A DNA stretch of 64,000 nucleotides from Cytidiella melzeri (Eukaryota; Basidiomycota; Agaricomycetes; Polyporales; Irpicaceae), in the NCBI GenBank assembly GCA_022592445.1, contig JABYQR010000233.1, positions 1 through 64,000 on the forward strand, written 5' to 3'. The notes beneath the pieces were generated by a model. That model did no database searches, was not told the origin of the DNA, and worked only from the letters and a program-made list of their open reading frames with translations. Shown here piece after piece: positions 44,975 to 56,105 of the stretch (its first letter is position 1; the number at the start of each line of letters is the position of its first letter). The position numbers and the translations under genes are program-made.

Positions 44975-47900
44975 ATGAGCTGCCCACATCTGGTCGATCT
45001 CACCGCGCTTGAGCCCCCTCGGTTGTCGCAGCAAGTTCATCGCGAAGAATGTACTCAGTGTTTTGATAACCAGGTATGCAGCATCAGTTGCGTCGCTGTC
45101 CTCTACTAGTGCTGACGGTATCCGTGGCAGGACCAACCTCTCGGAGTGGACGTGTGTCTTTCATGCTTTACAGGTGGATGCCTTGATCGCACGAGATCGC
45201 ACATGAGGTTGCATGTCGCCAAGACGAACCACGCATTTACGTTGAATGTAAAAAGGAAGGCGAAGCCGTCTGCCAGGGTGAGTAGGCTGCTTTGACATAA
45301 GACGCTAGGGGTTTTGTCATTGACATCGCATCTAGGCAGCATCGGCAAACCCGGACTCCCCACCTCCAGCAAAAATGACCAAAATTGCGATCCTCGAGGA
45401 AAGAGAAGAAGACAAATGGGAACACATGACTATGATAAAATGCTGGCGCTGCGATCCCTCGAATGGATTAGAACTACCGAACATTGGGTCGACGGAGGTG
45501 GCTTCGAAGGCGAAGGAGCTGACTGATGGGGTGATGCATAGCCTGAGCAGTGCGAGACAATCAGAGGTGAAAGCTTGGGAAGAAGAAATTGAAGCATGTG
45601 AACACTCGTTACTCTTGCATCCTGAGCCGAAAGGACCCATCGAGGCTTCAGGTGAGCACCAGGGTTGTTGCATTGGAACTGGCTGATTGTTTGATAGGGG
45701 AAGCTCATTGTGTGCGCTGTGACCTAAAGGACAATCTATGGCTATGTCTCACGTGCGGTGCTCTTGGATGTGGAAGAGCTCAATTCGGCGGCGTTGGCGG
45801 CAATGGTCACGCTTTGAACCACTACGAAGAAACGCAACATCCAGTATCCGTGAAACTTGGTACAATCACACCAGAGGGTGGCGCAGGTACGATACATATT
45901 CTTTCATCTGGAAATCATGTTGATTCGGTTGCAGATATTTACTGCTATGCTTGCAATGATGCGAGGCTGGACCCGGAGCTCCCGCGCCATCTGGCTGCGT
46001 TTGGCATCAACGTATTGACACAAAAGAAAACTGAAAAGTCGATGACAGAACTGGTATGCAACGCTGTATTCAGTATAGCCAAGGCTCACCTATCTGTCAG
46101 CAAATTGAACACAATCTACAATTCGACTTCTCCTTGACGGACGAGTCTGGAAATGCTCTCGAGCCTGTATTCGGGCCAGGATTGACTGGCCTCGCAAACC
46201 TCGGAAATAGGTTCGTCTTGAGCTGTGTATTCATCTCGATAGCTCATGGCCATCTGTTGCTAGCTGCTACATGGCGTCCGTCATACAGACCGTCTTCTCC
46301 CTTCCTTCTTTCCAGACCCGATACTCCGATGCTCAACAACATTGGCAAACCTGCACTCAGCCTCTTCCGGCAGGATGTCTCGAATGTCAAATGTACAAGC
46401 TGTCTGACGGCTTGCTGTCCGGCCGTTACTCGCACCCACGCCCAGCCGGCTCTAGCGATCCTTCCGAGCCCAAGTCAACAAACTCACTTGCGCATGACTC
46501 GCCGATACCAATATTCCAGGAGGGCGTGAAGCCAATGATGTTCAAGGCTCTGATTGGCAAGGGGCACGAAGAGTTCTCGACGATGAAGCAGCAGGACTCG
46601 GAAGAGTTCTTTACGCACTTTATCACTGCCCTGAGGAGGGAATTGAAAAAGACTGGCACGGAGGGGACATCGACGGACCCGACTGAAGCGTTCCGGTTTG
46701 GGCTCGAGCAACGGTTACAGTGCGGAGACTGTGGAAAGGTGAGATATCGGGTAGATGGGAGTGATGTCTTGAGTATTCCTGTACCTAAGAGAGACGCTAC
46801 AGCAAAGAGTACGACGGAGGGGGAAGTCGAAGGAGAGCTCTTGTTTGAAGATGTTGCGATTGACGAATGCCTGGGCGATCTGATGGGAGTGGATGCTCTG
46901 GAGTATTCTTGCCCAAGCTGCAACAAGAAGGTCATCGCAAGAAAGTAAGTTTTCGTGCCAACATTGGTCTCATCTATTTACGACAACATTTTTACAGACA
47001 AACTCGGATGGCGACATTCCCTTCGGTATTGGTGCTGCATGCGAGAAAGTTCCAACTCGTGAATTGGGTCCCTACGAAACTAGGTCTGTGCCGCGATTTG
47101 CGTGATTAAACTATGACTGATCACGGATCTATCAGATATACCAATCATCCTTCCAGAGAACGATATCCTCCCGTTGGACAAGTACCTTGGACGTGGCGTT
47201 CAGCCCGGCGAAGTCGAACTACCTGATGAGCAAGCAGGTCAGAAAATATGATATTAGCAACACGAGCCACGCTGACTTCCAGAGACGAACTCAAAGCAGG
47301 ATCTTCAGTGACTTTCAACACTGAGGCAATGGCACAGCTTGAGGGTATGGGCTTCCCGACTGTAAGGTGTCACAAGGCATTGCTCGCCACAGGAAACAGC
47401 GATCCGAATGCCGCGATGGAATGGCTTTTCATGCATATGGACGACCCAGGTCAGTTCTGTTGGTATAGGTTTATTAAAAGCGCTCACGCGCGCTCGTGGT
47501 AGATATCGACGCCCCAATCCAACTTGCCAGCGCAAGTCCTGCGGGATCCGCACCCGAGTCTGCGCCGGAGGTGATTGGGATGCTGACTGACATGGGGTTC
47601 ACGCAAGCGCAGGTTAAGAAGGCGCTCCGAGAAACTGTGCGTTCTCGTCTTTTGTATCCGTCATTGACTGAATTTGGTCTACGGTGGTATCTGACACAAT
47701 GTGACTTTGTAGGGAGGGGACCCAGATCGAGCTGTCGATTGGTTGTTCAATCATCCTGACGATTCAGGTGAAGAGGCTCATCAGACGATATCATCTGAAG
47801 CTAGTGTGAAATCCAGTACTGGAGGATCTTCGGCTCTGCCTGCAAATTTCAGACTCAAGGCATTCATCTCGCACAAAGGGCATACCGTCCACTCTGGTCA

Positions 47901-48030
47901 CTACGTTGCACATATCAGGGTTGGAGATGAATGGGTGCTGTTCAATGATGAAAAGGTCGTCAAAGCCGATGCTGAAAGCGTCATGCAATTGAAAAAGCTT
48001 GCGTATCTGTACATCTTTGAGAGGGTATAG
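44975..48030 (+). CDS. UBP14: ubiquitin carboxyl-terminal hydrolase Ubp14 / USP5
   Basis: Eleven-exon model (44975-45073, 45131-45277, 45336-45651, 45698-46053, 46101-46210, 46264-46944, 46998-47083, 47136-47237, 47285-47449, 47503-47636, 47713-48030), giving 837 aa, close to the usual family length. In order: a variant zinc finger (REECTQCFD ... CLSCFTGGC), the zf-UBP domain (HCVRCDLKDNLWLCLTCG ... GHALNHYEE), the USP cysteine box LANLGNSCYM (Cys344), two UBA domains (LEGMGFPTVRCHKALLATGN and LTDMGFTQAQVKKALRET), and the histidine box HKGHTVHSGHYVAH (His795). Family members disassemble free ubiquitin chains. An intron splits the codon just before the catalytic Cys. One acceptor (47284) is the CAGAG alternative rather than the first AG. 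Confidence 0.93.
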
Positions 48031-48370
48031 GTGAGTTGTTCATCGCTCTGAATAAACATCCGACAAGTCTGACAGTTTGCTGCGTTACCTATTTTCAACT
48101 GGGTGCCAACTTGCTTATAGTAACTTTCGGAGGGGAATGTGTCGACGGGCCGTGAAATGCACAATCGTTGAAGTAGCTGTCGTGATTGTATGTGAAGTAG
48201 TGATGTTATGATGATAATCAACTTTTGATTTTCGTGCTGTCGACGAGTTTTCGGTTCTTCGACGCTCTCGAGTATGTCGCGCACTGCACGTGTACTTAGG
48301 AGGCACCATGCACAGACGTCGACTGGTTTGCTACGAATGTCAAAAGTGGTGACATGTCAACACATGACTG
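48031..48370. other. convergent 3' region after UBP14
   Basis: 340 bp between the UBP14 stop and the end of a minus-strand gene. No gene, no repeat recognised. Confidence 0.45.
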
Positions 48371-49339
48371 CTACGTCGAACGGCCCACGAAGGGAGTTTT
48401 CGCAAGCATTGCGAGATTGTGCTCTTGAAGCATGATCCCACCCCGCCTCACACCCAGAGGCCATTGAATGTCGTCGAGGTCGTTGAGAGTATTGGGGTAT
48501 CTAGCTTCGCCATCTAGTCCGCAGCAGTCAAAGTCCACCAGCATCACAGAGTAACTCTGACCCGTATTCTCATCGTGGCCAGCGGTGGAACTGGTTGCAG
48601 GGCCGGCTCGATCCCGCACTAGGATGTTCGGATAGCGCAGGTCTCCAAAGACGTACCCGTGTTGGTGTAGAAGTTGCACTGCACGCTTGACTTCAGCAAG
48701 GACGGGTACCGGAAGAGGCTTCTCTTCGTACAAACTGTACCCATCACGGGTGTTTTTTTCAAAGTTCACGACGACCATATAGAGGCCATGACATACAAGT
48801 TCAAAGTGATGCAACGCAGGGGCGAAGCCGTGCTCGGCCCAAAGGCGATGGGCCTTTTCGCAAAAAGAGTCGACAAACTTGACTACTAGCGGGCGATTAT
48901 CATGCACACGACGTGCTTTGAATAACGCCTTCTTCAAGGCGTAGGGCGAGTCCACTGGCAACAGAGGTCCAACATACTCGATCTCGGTCGAATCGGGTAA
49001 CGACTTGATGTAAGGCAGAAGTCGCGCAGCGCCAGGATCGGAGGACAGATCGAGGGCTCCGTAACAGTCCTCCAGGCTTGCCAGGCAAATGCGAAGTGCA
49101 TGAAAAATGTGGGCAAGCCTGGTGATCCGTTCACGGTGGCCTGGTTCGCCGCCGAGCCAGATGTAATCCGTTAAAGGCTGAGCGATGAATTTGCCTGCCA
49201 AGACGAAGCCTTGTATCATCATGTGAGGACCTGCAATAGAGATCGAGAACGTAGGGAGACACGATACACAGCGTATATCCTCCATCTGAGAGACTGTCAG
49301 TGCACAATATTTGGACACGAGGAGAAGAGACACACCCAT
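48371..49339 (-). CDS. protein kinase-fold protein, probably N-terminally incomplete
   Basis: 322 codons. The C-terminal half has a kinase-like catalytic loop LHQHGYVFGDLRYPNILV (Asp in GDLR, Asn in PN) and a DFG-like VMLVDFDCCG. Upstream lie a lysine-bearing strand (PLVVKFVDSF) and a hinge-like region. The N-terminal 100 residues (GPHMMIQGFVLAGKFIAQPL, TDYIWLGG) form a separate module seen in fungal kinase-like proteins. The frame begins near a region without clear coding continuation, so 5' exons may be missing or lost to decay. Substrate and role unknown; it could be active or a pseudokinase. Confidence 0.6.
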   Translation of the reverse strand: MGVSLLLVSKYCALTVSQMEDIRCVSCLPTFSISIAGPHMMIQGFVLAGKFIAQPLTDYIWLGGEPGHRERITRLAHIFHALRICLASLEDCYGALDLSSDPGAARLLPYIKSLPDSTEIEYVGPLLPVDSPYALKKALFKARRVHDNRPLVVKFVDSFCEKAHRLWAEHGFAPALHHFELVCHGLYMVVVNFEKNTRDGYSLYEEKPLPVPVLAEVKRAVQLLHQHGYVFGDLRYPNILVRDRAGPATSSTAGHDENTGQSYSVMLVDFDCCGLDGEARYPNTLNDLDDIQWPLGVRRGGIMLQEHNLAMLAKTPFVGRST

Positions 49340-50350
49340 CTCTTTCTGAACAGCCTATATGTTACAAATAAAAGATAGTATTATTACTACTCCCATGGCC
49401 CACTTTATGTATTCACTGATTAGACAGTTGCTCATCACTACAAAGCAGTATGAGTACAAATTCCAAGTTAGAGTCTGAGAGAGTACTTACACCTCACAGT
49501 AAATCATATGCTTTGAGGTGCTCATGACAGGACTGACTTGTATATCAGCAGTCTGAGAAAAGCTGTCCAAAAGGCAGTTAATGAGAAAAATATCTATGTT
49601 ACACTATGAGATGTGTATGAAGTTGTGAGCAATGTGCGACATAGGAAACAGGCTGTACAACCAGAGGAAACTAAAATAGATGTGACATAGCCTTGTGGAG
49701 GCATAATGTAAGAGTCTTTACCAAGAATGAGAAATTGTGTCACAGTGGCACAGAACATTGCAACAATGGAGATGCAGAGTACAAGGTGCAACAATAGGAG
49801 CACTGAGCGTGCACATGAGAAATGAAGTGCTTAAGACACATTGATCCTCATAGATGTGCTCCAAATGGGAACCTTGCCCAAATCAAAAACCTACCGCAGA
49901 GGCCCCTGTGTCATAACTCATACTGTGAAATCATTTTGCAGGTCATTTGAGCAAACAAGGCCTGATAGTTCAACAAAAGATGCAGTTCCAAAGTACACAT
50001 TAAGAGGGGTGTTTCAAGATCAACTCAGTTCCTTTTCAGTGGATTCTTAGGGGAGGACTCTCTGACCTGCCTCAGATGTGGCTCAATGCTGGGTGATTTG
50101 ATGCCCTCTGATGAGGCTGTTACAGGTACAATAGATGCTTCTTGTAACATGTTTTAGAAACTAGTCCCGCACACTAATATAAAGCTCCTTTCAATCATTC
50201 TTGTACCTCAACCCACCTTCTTTTCCTCCAGGTCTTCTCATTGCTTCAGCACTGGTTGGTAGGTTGTCTGGATTGTACTTGCTTTACTGTACTGAGATTG
50301 CTCTCACAGCTTTAGAATCCCCTTCATCACCCTTAACATCTTACAGCATC
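49340..50350. other. AT-rich region without recognisable gene
   Basis: About 1 kb, compositionally different from the GC-richer genes to the left. It resembles old transposon or LTR sequence (short repeats, no frames), but no partner copy was found in the window. Confidence 0.4.
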
Positions 50351-50863
50351 ATGCAGTTCTTGACACCTCTCATTCTGTTTGCTGCTGGCATCACTGGCAC
50401 ATTTTATATGGTGCCTGTGTCCGCTGTTCCGTGTGGAAGTATAGAGCTCTGCTACTATCCCACCTCCTCTGGCAGCCCCAATGTACATTGGGAGAGATGT
50501 AGAACCATGACAGGCACAGACAATGCCACCTCTCTCCATCCACGTCGCTTTCCTAATATTGCTTTTCTCAAACATATACAACTACCATGGGCACAGCCAA
50601 AGCCTAATGCTGTGCCAAGTGCACCATGGCCAAGTCCGCCATATGAATCATTCAAAGCCTTAGAGCACTTATCACCAGAAGAGTATAATCCAATGTGGAA
50701 GAATGTTAGGAAGGATATGCAGGCTGGATTGATACATTATGACGGAATAGTGCCGGAAGAACGGGACATGTGGAAGGTGGTGACATACCTGAATCTTATC
50801 TTCCCTCCAAACACAGAACAGGGGAAGAAAATGGCAGCAGGAGTAATTTTTCGATATCCGTAG
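50351..50863 (+). CDS. small secreted protein, unknown
   Basis: 170 codons from the ATG at 50351, which puts a clear signal peptide first (MQFLTPLILFAAGITGTFYM). An in-frame upstream ATG (50201) would place the signal inside the chain and is less likely. The mature part has four Cys (PCGSIELCYY, WERC and one in the signal/mature boundary region) and a helical, charged C-terminus (EEYNPMWKNVRKDMQAG). Size and composition fit a small secreted protein of the effector-like type, but I do not recognise a family. It lies 190 bp from the copia insertion. Confidence 0.5.
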   Translation: MQFLTPLILFAAGITGTFYMVPVSAVPCGSIELCYYPTSSGSPNVHWERCRTMTGTDNATSLHPRRFPNIAFLKHIQLPWAQPKPNAVPSAPWPSPPYESFKALEHLSPEEYNPMWKNVRKDMQAGLIHYDGIVPEERDMWKVVTYLNLIFPPNTEQGKKMAAGVIFRYP

Positions 50864-51049
50864 TACTCAATAGGACTGCATTACAATGGTAGCCTATTCA
50901 TTGGCATGTATGTAGCACTGATGTATCCAGTACTTCTGCAGTGGCTTTTCACCTAAACTTTGTTGTCTCCACAAATCTTTAGCCAAACTTTGATCACGTT
51001 TGGGTCTGAGCAAGATTAACATGAAAGCTCTTCTGTTCTCAAAGTGACT

Positions 51050-51054
51050 GGTGA
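51050..51054. repeat. target-site duplication GGTGA, left copy
   Basis: Directly repeated at 56546-56550 on the other side of the copia element. Five bases is the usual copia length. Confidence 0.85.
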
Positions 51055-51494
51055 TAAAGCCGGTCGAATGTATTCAACACGTCTAGAGGCAGGGATGGAT
51101 GCGCAGTCGTAATCCCACTTGCCGTCGTAAGGACCTAAGACACACGAGCGAAGCGAGTTAATCCAGGTGCGAAAGAGAAAGAGCACGATAGCATAATGAC
51201 TGTACCTAAGACACACGAGCGAAGCGAGTTAACTACAGGTACAGGCTGTGAGCATATTGCATATGTGAGGGACAACAAAGAATACTCACTCCAGGTGCGA
51301 AAGAGAAAGAGCACGATGGAGTGTCAGGAGCTGGGGGCGAAGGTATATAAGACAGAGCCCTCAGGCGACCCAAAAAGGAAAATCTGTGATACAGATGTGT
51401 CCGCGTGAAGAAAGAACAATAGAGCGACCATATACGGAAAACAAAAGAGAGTCCGGTAACTACTAGTCCGTGAGCCGGAGCTGAAAAGCCATTA
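51055..51494 (-). repeat. copia 3' LTR
   Basis: 440 bp, apparently identical to 56106-56545. It holds a directly repeated CCTAAGACACACGAGCGAAGCG block and two CCAGGTGCGAAAGAGAAAGA blocks. On the minus strand its first three bases TAA double as the stop codon of pol. Confidence 0.92.
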
Positions 51495-52955
51495 CTCCCC
51501 CTCAGCGAGGTGAAACTGGACGAGCCCTAAGGACTCAGAGTGACGAACGTGAGCTTCAGCCGGTAAAGACTTGGTGAAGATGTCAGCGGGGTTGTCAACT
51601 CCAGGGATTCGAACCAATTCGACGAGGCCTTCGGTGACGCATTCGTGAACAGCGTGCGCAGTGACGCGAGTATGTTTGGAGCGATGCTTCACGTGGGTGG
51701 ACTTGGAAGCGTCTACAGCACTCTTGTTGTCGCAATGAAGGACGACAGGTAGAGGAAGAGGTTGCTCAATTTGATCAGTGAGAATCTTCAACCACTTGAG
51801 TTGCTCGCAAGCTTCGTGAGCCGCAAAGTATTCTGAGTCGAAGGTAGACTTCGCCACAGAACGTTGTTTGCGCGAGGACCAGCAGACAGCGCCATAGCCT
51901 AGGAAATAAACCCAGCCAGATGTGGAGAGCGAGTCGTCTAAGTCGCCGGCAAAATCAGCGTCGGTGTAACCGACAAGATCGTCAACGCCTTCGTCATTAT
52001 GGCCTAGACAAAGTCGGAGACTGGATGTACCACGAAGGTAGCGAAGGACATGATATGCAGCGCGGAGATGCAACTGCGAGGGGTTGGACTGGTATTGACA
52101 GAGCTTCGCAACAGCGTACGAGATGTCAGGTCGAGTTCCAAGGGAGGCGTACATGAGTGAGCCAAGTACGCTGCGGTATGTGTGGATAAGTGCTGGGTCG
52201 CACTGTTCCTTGGGATTTTCGTTGTGTACCAACTGGATACCGGTTGGAAGCGGTGTGGAAGCAGGATTGGAGTCCTCATGCTGGAAGCGTTTGAGAACGG
52301 AATTGATGTAGACCTCTTGGTCGAGGTAGATGAGACGACTCCCCCTATCCCGAGTGATACGGATACCGAGATAGTGCTTGAGCTCGCCTAAGTCTTTGAG
52401 ATCGAAATGGCGACGAAGAGCGTCCTTGGTCTCCTTGATGAGGGTGAGACTGTTCCCCATAATAGTGAGATCGTCGACGTAGCAAACAATAATTTGGAGG
52501 GCTCCCCCTCGTCGACGAGTGAAAATGGCGACATCACCTGTGTCGTAACAGACGAAGCCGAGTTCTTCGAGGCATGCCTTGAGTGTGAGGAACCATTGGC
52601 GTCCTGCTTGCTTTAGGCCGTAGATTGCCTTATGAAGGCGGCATACTTTGCCTTCATCCAGTACAAACCCTTCAGGTTGCTCCATGTAAACCTCCTCGTC
52701 CAAAGATCCGTTCAGATAGGCTTGTTGGAAGTCAATCTGGTGAATTTCCCAGTCTAGAATAGCTGCCAAGGCGACGAGGTATCGCCAAGACTCCAGACGG
52801 GCGACGGGAGCGAAGGTGTCTGTGAAATCGATGCCTTGTACTTGCTCAAAACCCTTGGCTACCAGACGTGCCTTGTAACGATCAACATTTCCGTCCTTGT
52901 CGAGTTTGAGTTTGTAAACCCATTTGCTCTTGATCGCCTTGCGACCAGGGGGCAA
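51492..52955 (-). CDS. copia reverse transcriptase and RNase H
   Basis: 487 open codons. RT motifs include KSKWVYKLKLDKDG, RLVAKGFEQVQGIDF, FAPVARLESWR, the QIDFQQAYLNG palm segment and the catalytic YVDDLTI. RNase H has GYTDADFAGD, SRKQRSVAKSTFDSEYFA and HCDNKSAVD. A tail with the ADIFTKSLP motif ends at a stop that lies in the LTR. The upstream junction with integrase is out of frame near 52960-52980, so in this copy the domain is cut off from the polyprotein unless made by frameshift or in trans. Confidence 0.9.
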   Translation of the reverse strand: MPPGRKAIKSKWVYKLKLDKDGNVDRYKARLVAKGFEQVQGIDFTDTFAPVARLESWRYLVALAAILDWEIHQIDFQQAYLNGSLDEEVYMEQPEGFVLDEGKVCRLHKAIYGLKQAGRQWFLTLKACLEELGFVCYDTGDVAIFTRRRGGALQIIVCYVDDLTIMGNSLTLIKETKDALRRHFDLKDLGELKHYLGIRITRDRGSRLIYLDQEVYINSVLKRFQHEDSNPASTPLPTGIQLVHNENPKEQCDPALIHTYRSVLGSLMYASLGTRPDISYAVAKLCQYQSNPSQLHLRAAYHVLRYLRGTSSLRLCLGHNDEGVDDLVGYTDADFAGDLDDSLSTSGWVYFLGYGAVCWSSRKQRSVAKSTFDSEYFAAHEACEQLKWLKILTDQIEQPLPLPVVLHCDNKSAVDASKSTHVKHRSKHTRVTAHAVHECVTEGLVELVRIPGVDNPADIFTKSLPAEAHVRHSESLGLVQFHLAEGE

Positions 52956-52960
52956 ATCGA

Positions 52961-55215
52961 CTAGTTTCCATGTTCCGTGTCCTGGAGACCTTTGATTTCG
53001 GCCTCCATAGCTGAACGCCAGTCATCTCGATCCGGTGAACCCATAGCCTGTCGATAGGTACGAGGCTCCCCCTGAGGCGTAACTGCCGCTGCCAGCATGA
53101 CGACCTGCTCGTCAGAGAGGACAGCGCCGGCGTCAGCTTTCGCTTTGCCTTTGCCTTTGTAGGGGACCTTGTTACCGCGAGCCCGAGTCGTCTCCTCAAT
53201 CTCTTGTTCAGTAGCAGCCCACATAGACTGGAGACGCTTCGCATCACGAGGTACAACAGTGCGTTGTGAACGACGTGTAACACCAGCATGAGCCGGGTTA
53301 GAGAATGGAAGGTAGTCATGTGGAGAGCGGCTGGAAGACGATTGGGATTTGGCTCGAGTTTGGGAGAAGGTACGACAGGAGGGCCTTTCCGTCTGGAAGG
53401 CGAGAGTGGCGTGGATGAAGAGCTAGGCTCTGGTTCAGCAGATGTGGACGAACTAGGAATAGGAGTAGAGGGACGCGGTATCCGTGAAGGCGTAGGAGCC
53501 GACGTGGATGTTGTGTCAAGAGGAGGTGGTTGTTGAGTTGAGGGCACTTGTGACGTGGTAGTAGCCGGCTGCGAAGAGGGCGTTAAAGAGAGTGAGAGTT
53601 CAAGATCGTACGTGGTCGGCGGAGAGGTTGGAATGCTCGAAGATGGTTGAGTAGGAGGTGAAGGACGGTTAGGAAAGATCAGTTCGTCGAATACAACGTC
53701 AGTACTCGAGACGATCCTATGAGTATGTTTGTCCCATAAGCGGTAACCTTTAGAACCCGCTTCATACCCAACATGCACAAGAGGCTGAGCGTGAGCATCG
53801 AGCTTCCTGCGATGATCCTTGTGAATGTGGCGATAGGCGAGGCAACCAAAAACACGGAAGTATGAAACATCCGGTTGGAGCCAGTGATAATCTCGAATGG
53901 TGTCCTCCAATCCAGAGACCGTTTGGGTGCTCGGTTGCGCACATGCACAGCGGTTTTCACGGCTTCTTCCCAGAATCCTTTGGACATCCCGGCGGCGTAA
54001 AGCATAGAGAGCGCAGCCTCCATGATGGTGCGGTTGAAACGCTCAGCCTTGCCGTTTTGTTGTGGTGTATCCGGGGTGGTGCGCTGATGGACAATGCCAA
54101 GATCCTTCAATCGTTGCACGAAGCGCTTCGACTGGTATTCACCGCCCCTGTCAGAGCGAAGAATCTTGATATCCCTCTCGAACTGAGTTTTGACCAGCTG
54201 ACGGAACTCCTCAACTTCTGCTCCTGTTCGTCTTTGTGTTTCAGGAAATAAATCCAGACGTTGTCAGAGCAGTCGTCGATGTACGTGAGCATGTAGAGGT
54301 GTCCGCCGTTTACAGAAGAGTTCTGCATAGGTCCAGCCAAGTCAGTGTGGATGAGATCGAAAGGTTTGTCCGCGCGAGGTGTCGAGGATGAATGGAATGT
54401 GCGTCGTGTGGCCTTGCCGAGTTGACAACCTTCGCATGCGTGTTCAGAGCGAGGAGTCTTCTCGTCGATAGTCAGACCTGTCACCGGGGAGTCGTCAGAG
54501 CGTAGCTTCTGTAGTGCTTCCCAGTTCAGGTGACCATAGCGTTGGTGTACAAGGTCGATGGGTGACGAGTGCGTGTGCGTGGAGGAGGCGACCGACGAAG
54601 AAGAGACGCGAAGTCCCAACCAGTATTGGCCGCCCTTGAGAGTACCTATGCCGTAGGTGGTATCATTCTTGTGTATCCGTGCTTTACCGCCAGTGAAAAC
54701 GGTAGAGAATCCTTTGGAGTCAAGACAGGAAATCGAAATGAGTCGGTAGGCGATGCCCGGGCAGTATAAGACGTTGTCAAACTGCGCTGTGAGCTGCTTT
54801 CCATCAACGTGTACGTTCCACGTACGCTCCCAGACCCAAGCGTAGACATTGAAGTCTTCGAAGCATCAGCCAATGTCGCAAACGACGGCGTAGCGAACGG
54901 CTTGTAGTCGTGGAAGTCGTTGAGGTTGTTGGTGATGTGTCTCGTACAGCCTGAGTCGAGCATCCAGGGTGTTTCACCCGAAGCATAAAACATAACATCT
55001 ATATTTGCGACGTTGGCGGCTTCGGACGTGGAGTCCTCAGCAGAGACTACATGTACAGCAGCAGAACCGTTAGACGATGATGGTGACCCAGAAGATTCCT
55101 TCTTCCCCTTGTCCTTTCCTCCTTTTCCCCCTTTCCTTGCCTCCTCAATGGCAGCCTTCTTCTTACGACACTCGTCCTCTGTATGACCCTTGTATTGCAG
55201 AACCCGCACTGCTTC
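52961..55215 (-). pseudogene. copia protease and integrase, frame-broken
   Basis: Readable in successive frames: protease (TPWMLDSGCTRHI, about 54950), integrase zinc module (HQRYGHLNWEALQKL ... CEGCQLGKATR), the first catalytic Asp (FDLIHTDLAGPM), the second (ILRSDRGGEY) and the Glu helix (TPQQNGKAERFNR). Then follow the GKPDVSYFRVFG-type region and a Pro/Ser-rich linker to RT. Frame changes lie near 54830, 54230, 53900, 53300 and 52970, each apparently a one-base loss. Catalytic residues are intact where visible. Confidence 0.88.
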
Positions 55216-55977
55216 TTTGACTTGCCCGACGAGGACGAAGCCGAAGACTTGTTGAACTTGACCGCAGAGACTGAAGGCGATTCCTTTCGCTTAGCCTCGT
55301 CGATGAGGCGCGATCGGATGTCGTCGTATTTCAAGTCCTTTGGCGCGGTGACAGCGAGGATGGGCTCACGATGTTGGCGAAGGAGTCAGGGAGTACCGAG
55401 AGGAGACCAAAGATCTTGAGCAGTTCCTTGTCGCAAGGATGCCGGAGGCGTCAACTTCTGCCAGAGACGACCACGTTCTTCAAGCTGTTCAACGAGAGGG
55501 CGTGAGCCGTCGATCGTGTGAAGGAAGTATGCTTGAACTTGAGGAACGCAGAGAGAGTGGTCGAGGCGGAGTAGTTGGCCTTAAGCTTAGCGTAGATCTC
55601 GGCGGCGGAGTTGGTCTCGAGGTCGAAGAGATGGTGGAGAGAGCTATCGACGGTCGCGAGGAGAACCAGAGTGACGTTGGCGTCGGCCTTGCACCAGTCG
55701 TGTAGTCCGTGTCGGTGGACGCGGGCTTGACCAGAGAAGGATCGACCATGCCAGACGCGGCTTGCGTCTTGAGGAACTGGATGAACAGCATGTTCCATTC
55801 CTTCCAGTTGTTGGCACCAGTCAGCTTAGGCAGCGAGTCGAGTTTGATGAACGAGGAGTTGCTGGAAGTGTTCTTGACGAACGACGAACCAGCGGCAGAG
55901 GGGCCTGCAGAGGCAGGAGTGGACCCAGCAGGGCCAGACGATGCCGAACCACCTGTGGGAGGTGTGGTGCTCGACAT
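55183..55977 (-). pseudogene. gag: copia gag, frame-broken
   Basis: Starts at ATG 55977 with a Ser/Thr/Gly-rich leader, then LPKLTGANNWKEWNMLF, a gag-core start. The continuation (WCKADANVTLVLLATVDSSL) is in another frame after a change near 55700. Further changes near 55440, 55370 and 55215 precede and split the zinc knuckle (CGFC ... YKGHTEDEC). The protein would be truncated early. Confidence 0.85.
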
Positions 55978-56093
55978 GTTGATAGGACGTTAAGGATGTG
56001 GATATGAGACCTGGAGTCGTGTGTCGACGTTGATCGGAGCGAAGCGCAGATGGGCGCGATAAGGTGAACGACGAGTGTTGATTAGAGCAGGCG

Positions 56094-56105
56094 GGGCTCA
56101 TAACC
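56094..56105 (-). other. copia primer-binding site (half initiator tRNA-Met)
   Basis: On the minus strand GGTTATGAGCCC follows the 5' LTR immediately. It is complementary to GGGCUCAUAACC, the anticodon arm of eukaryotic initiator tRNA-Met. Drosophila copia is known to prime from such an internally cleaved tRNA fragment; the same mode is inferred here. Confidence 0.8.
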
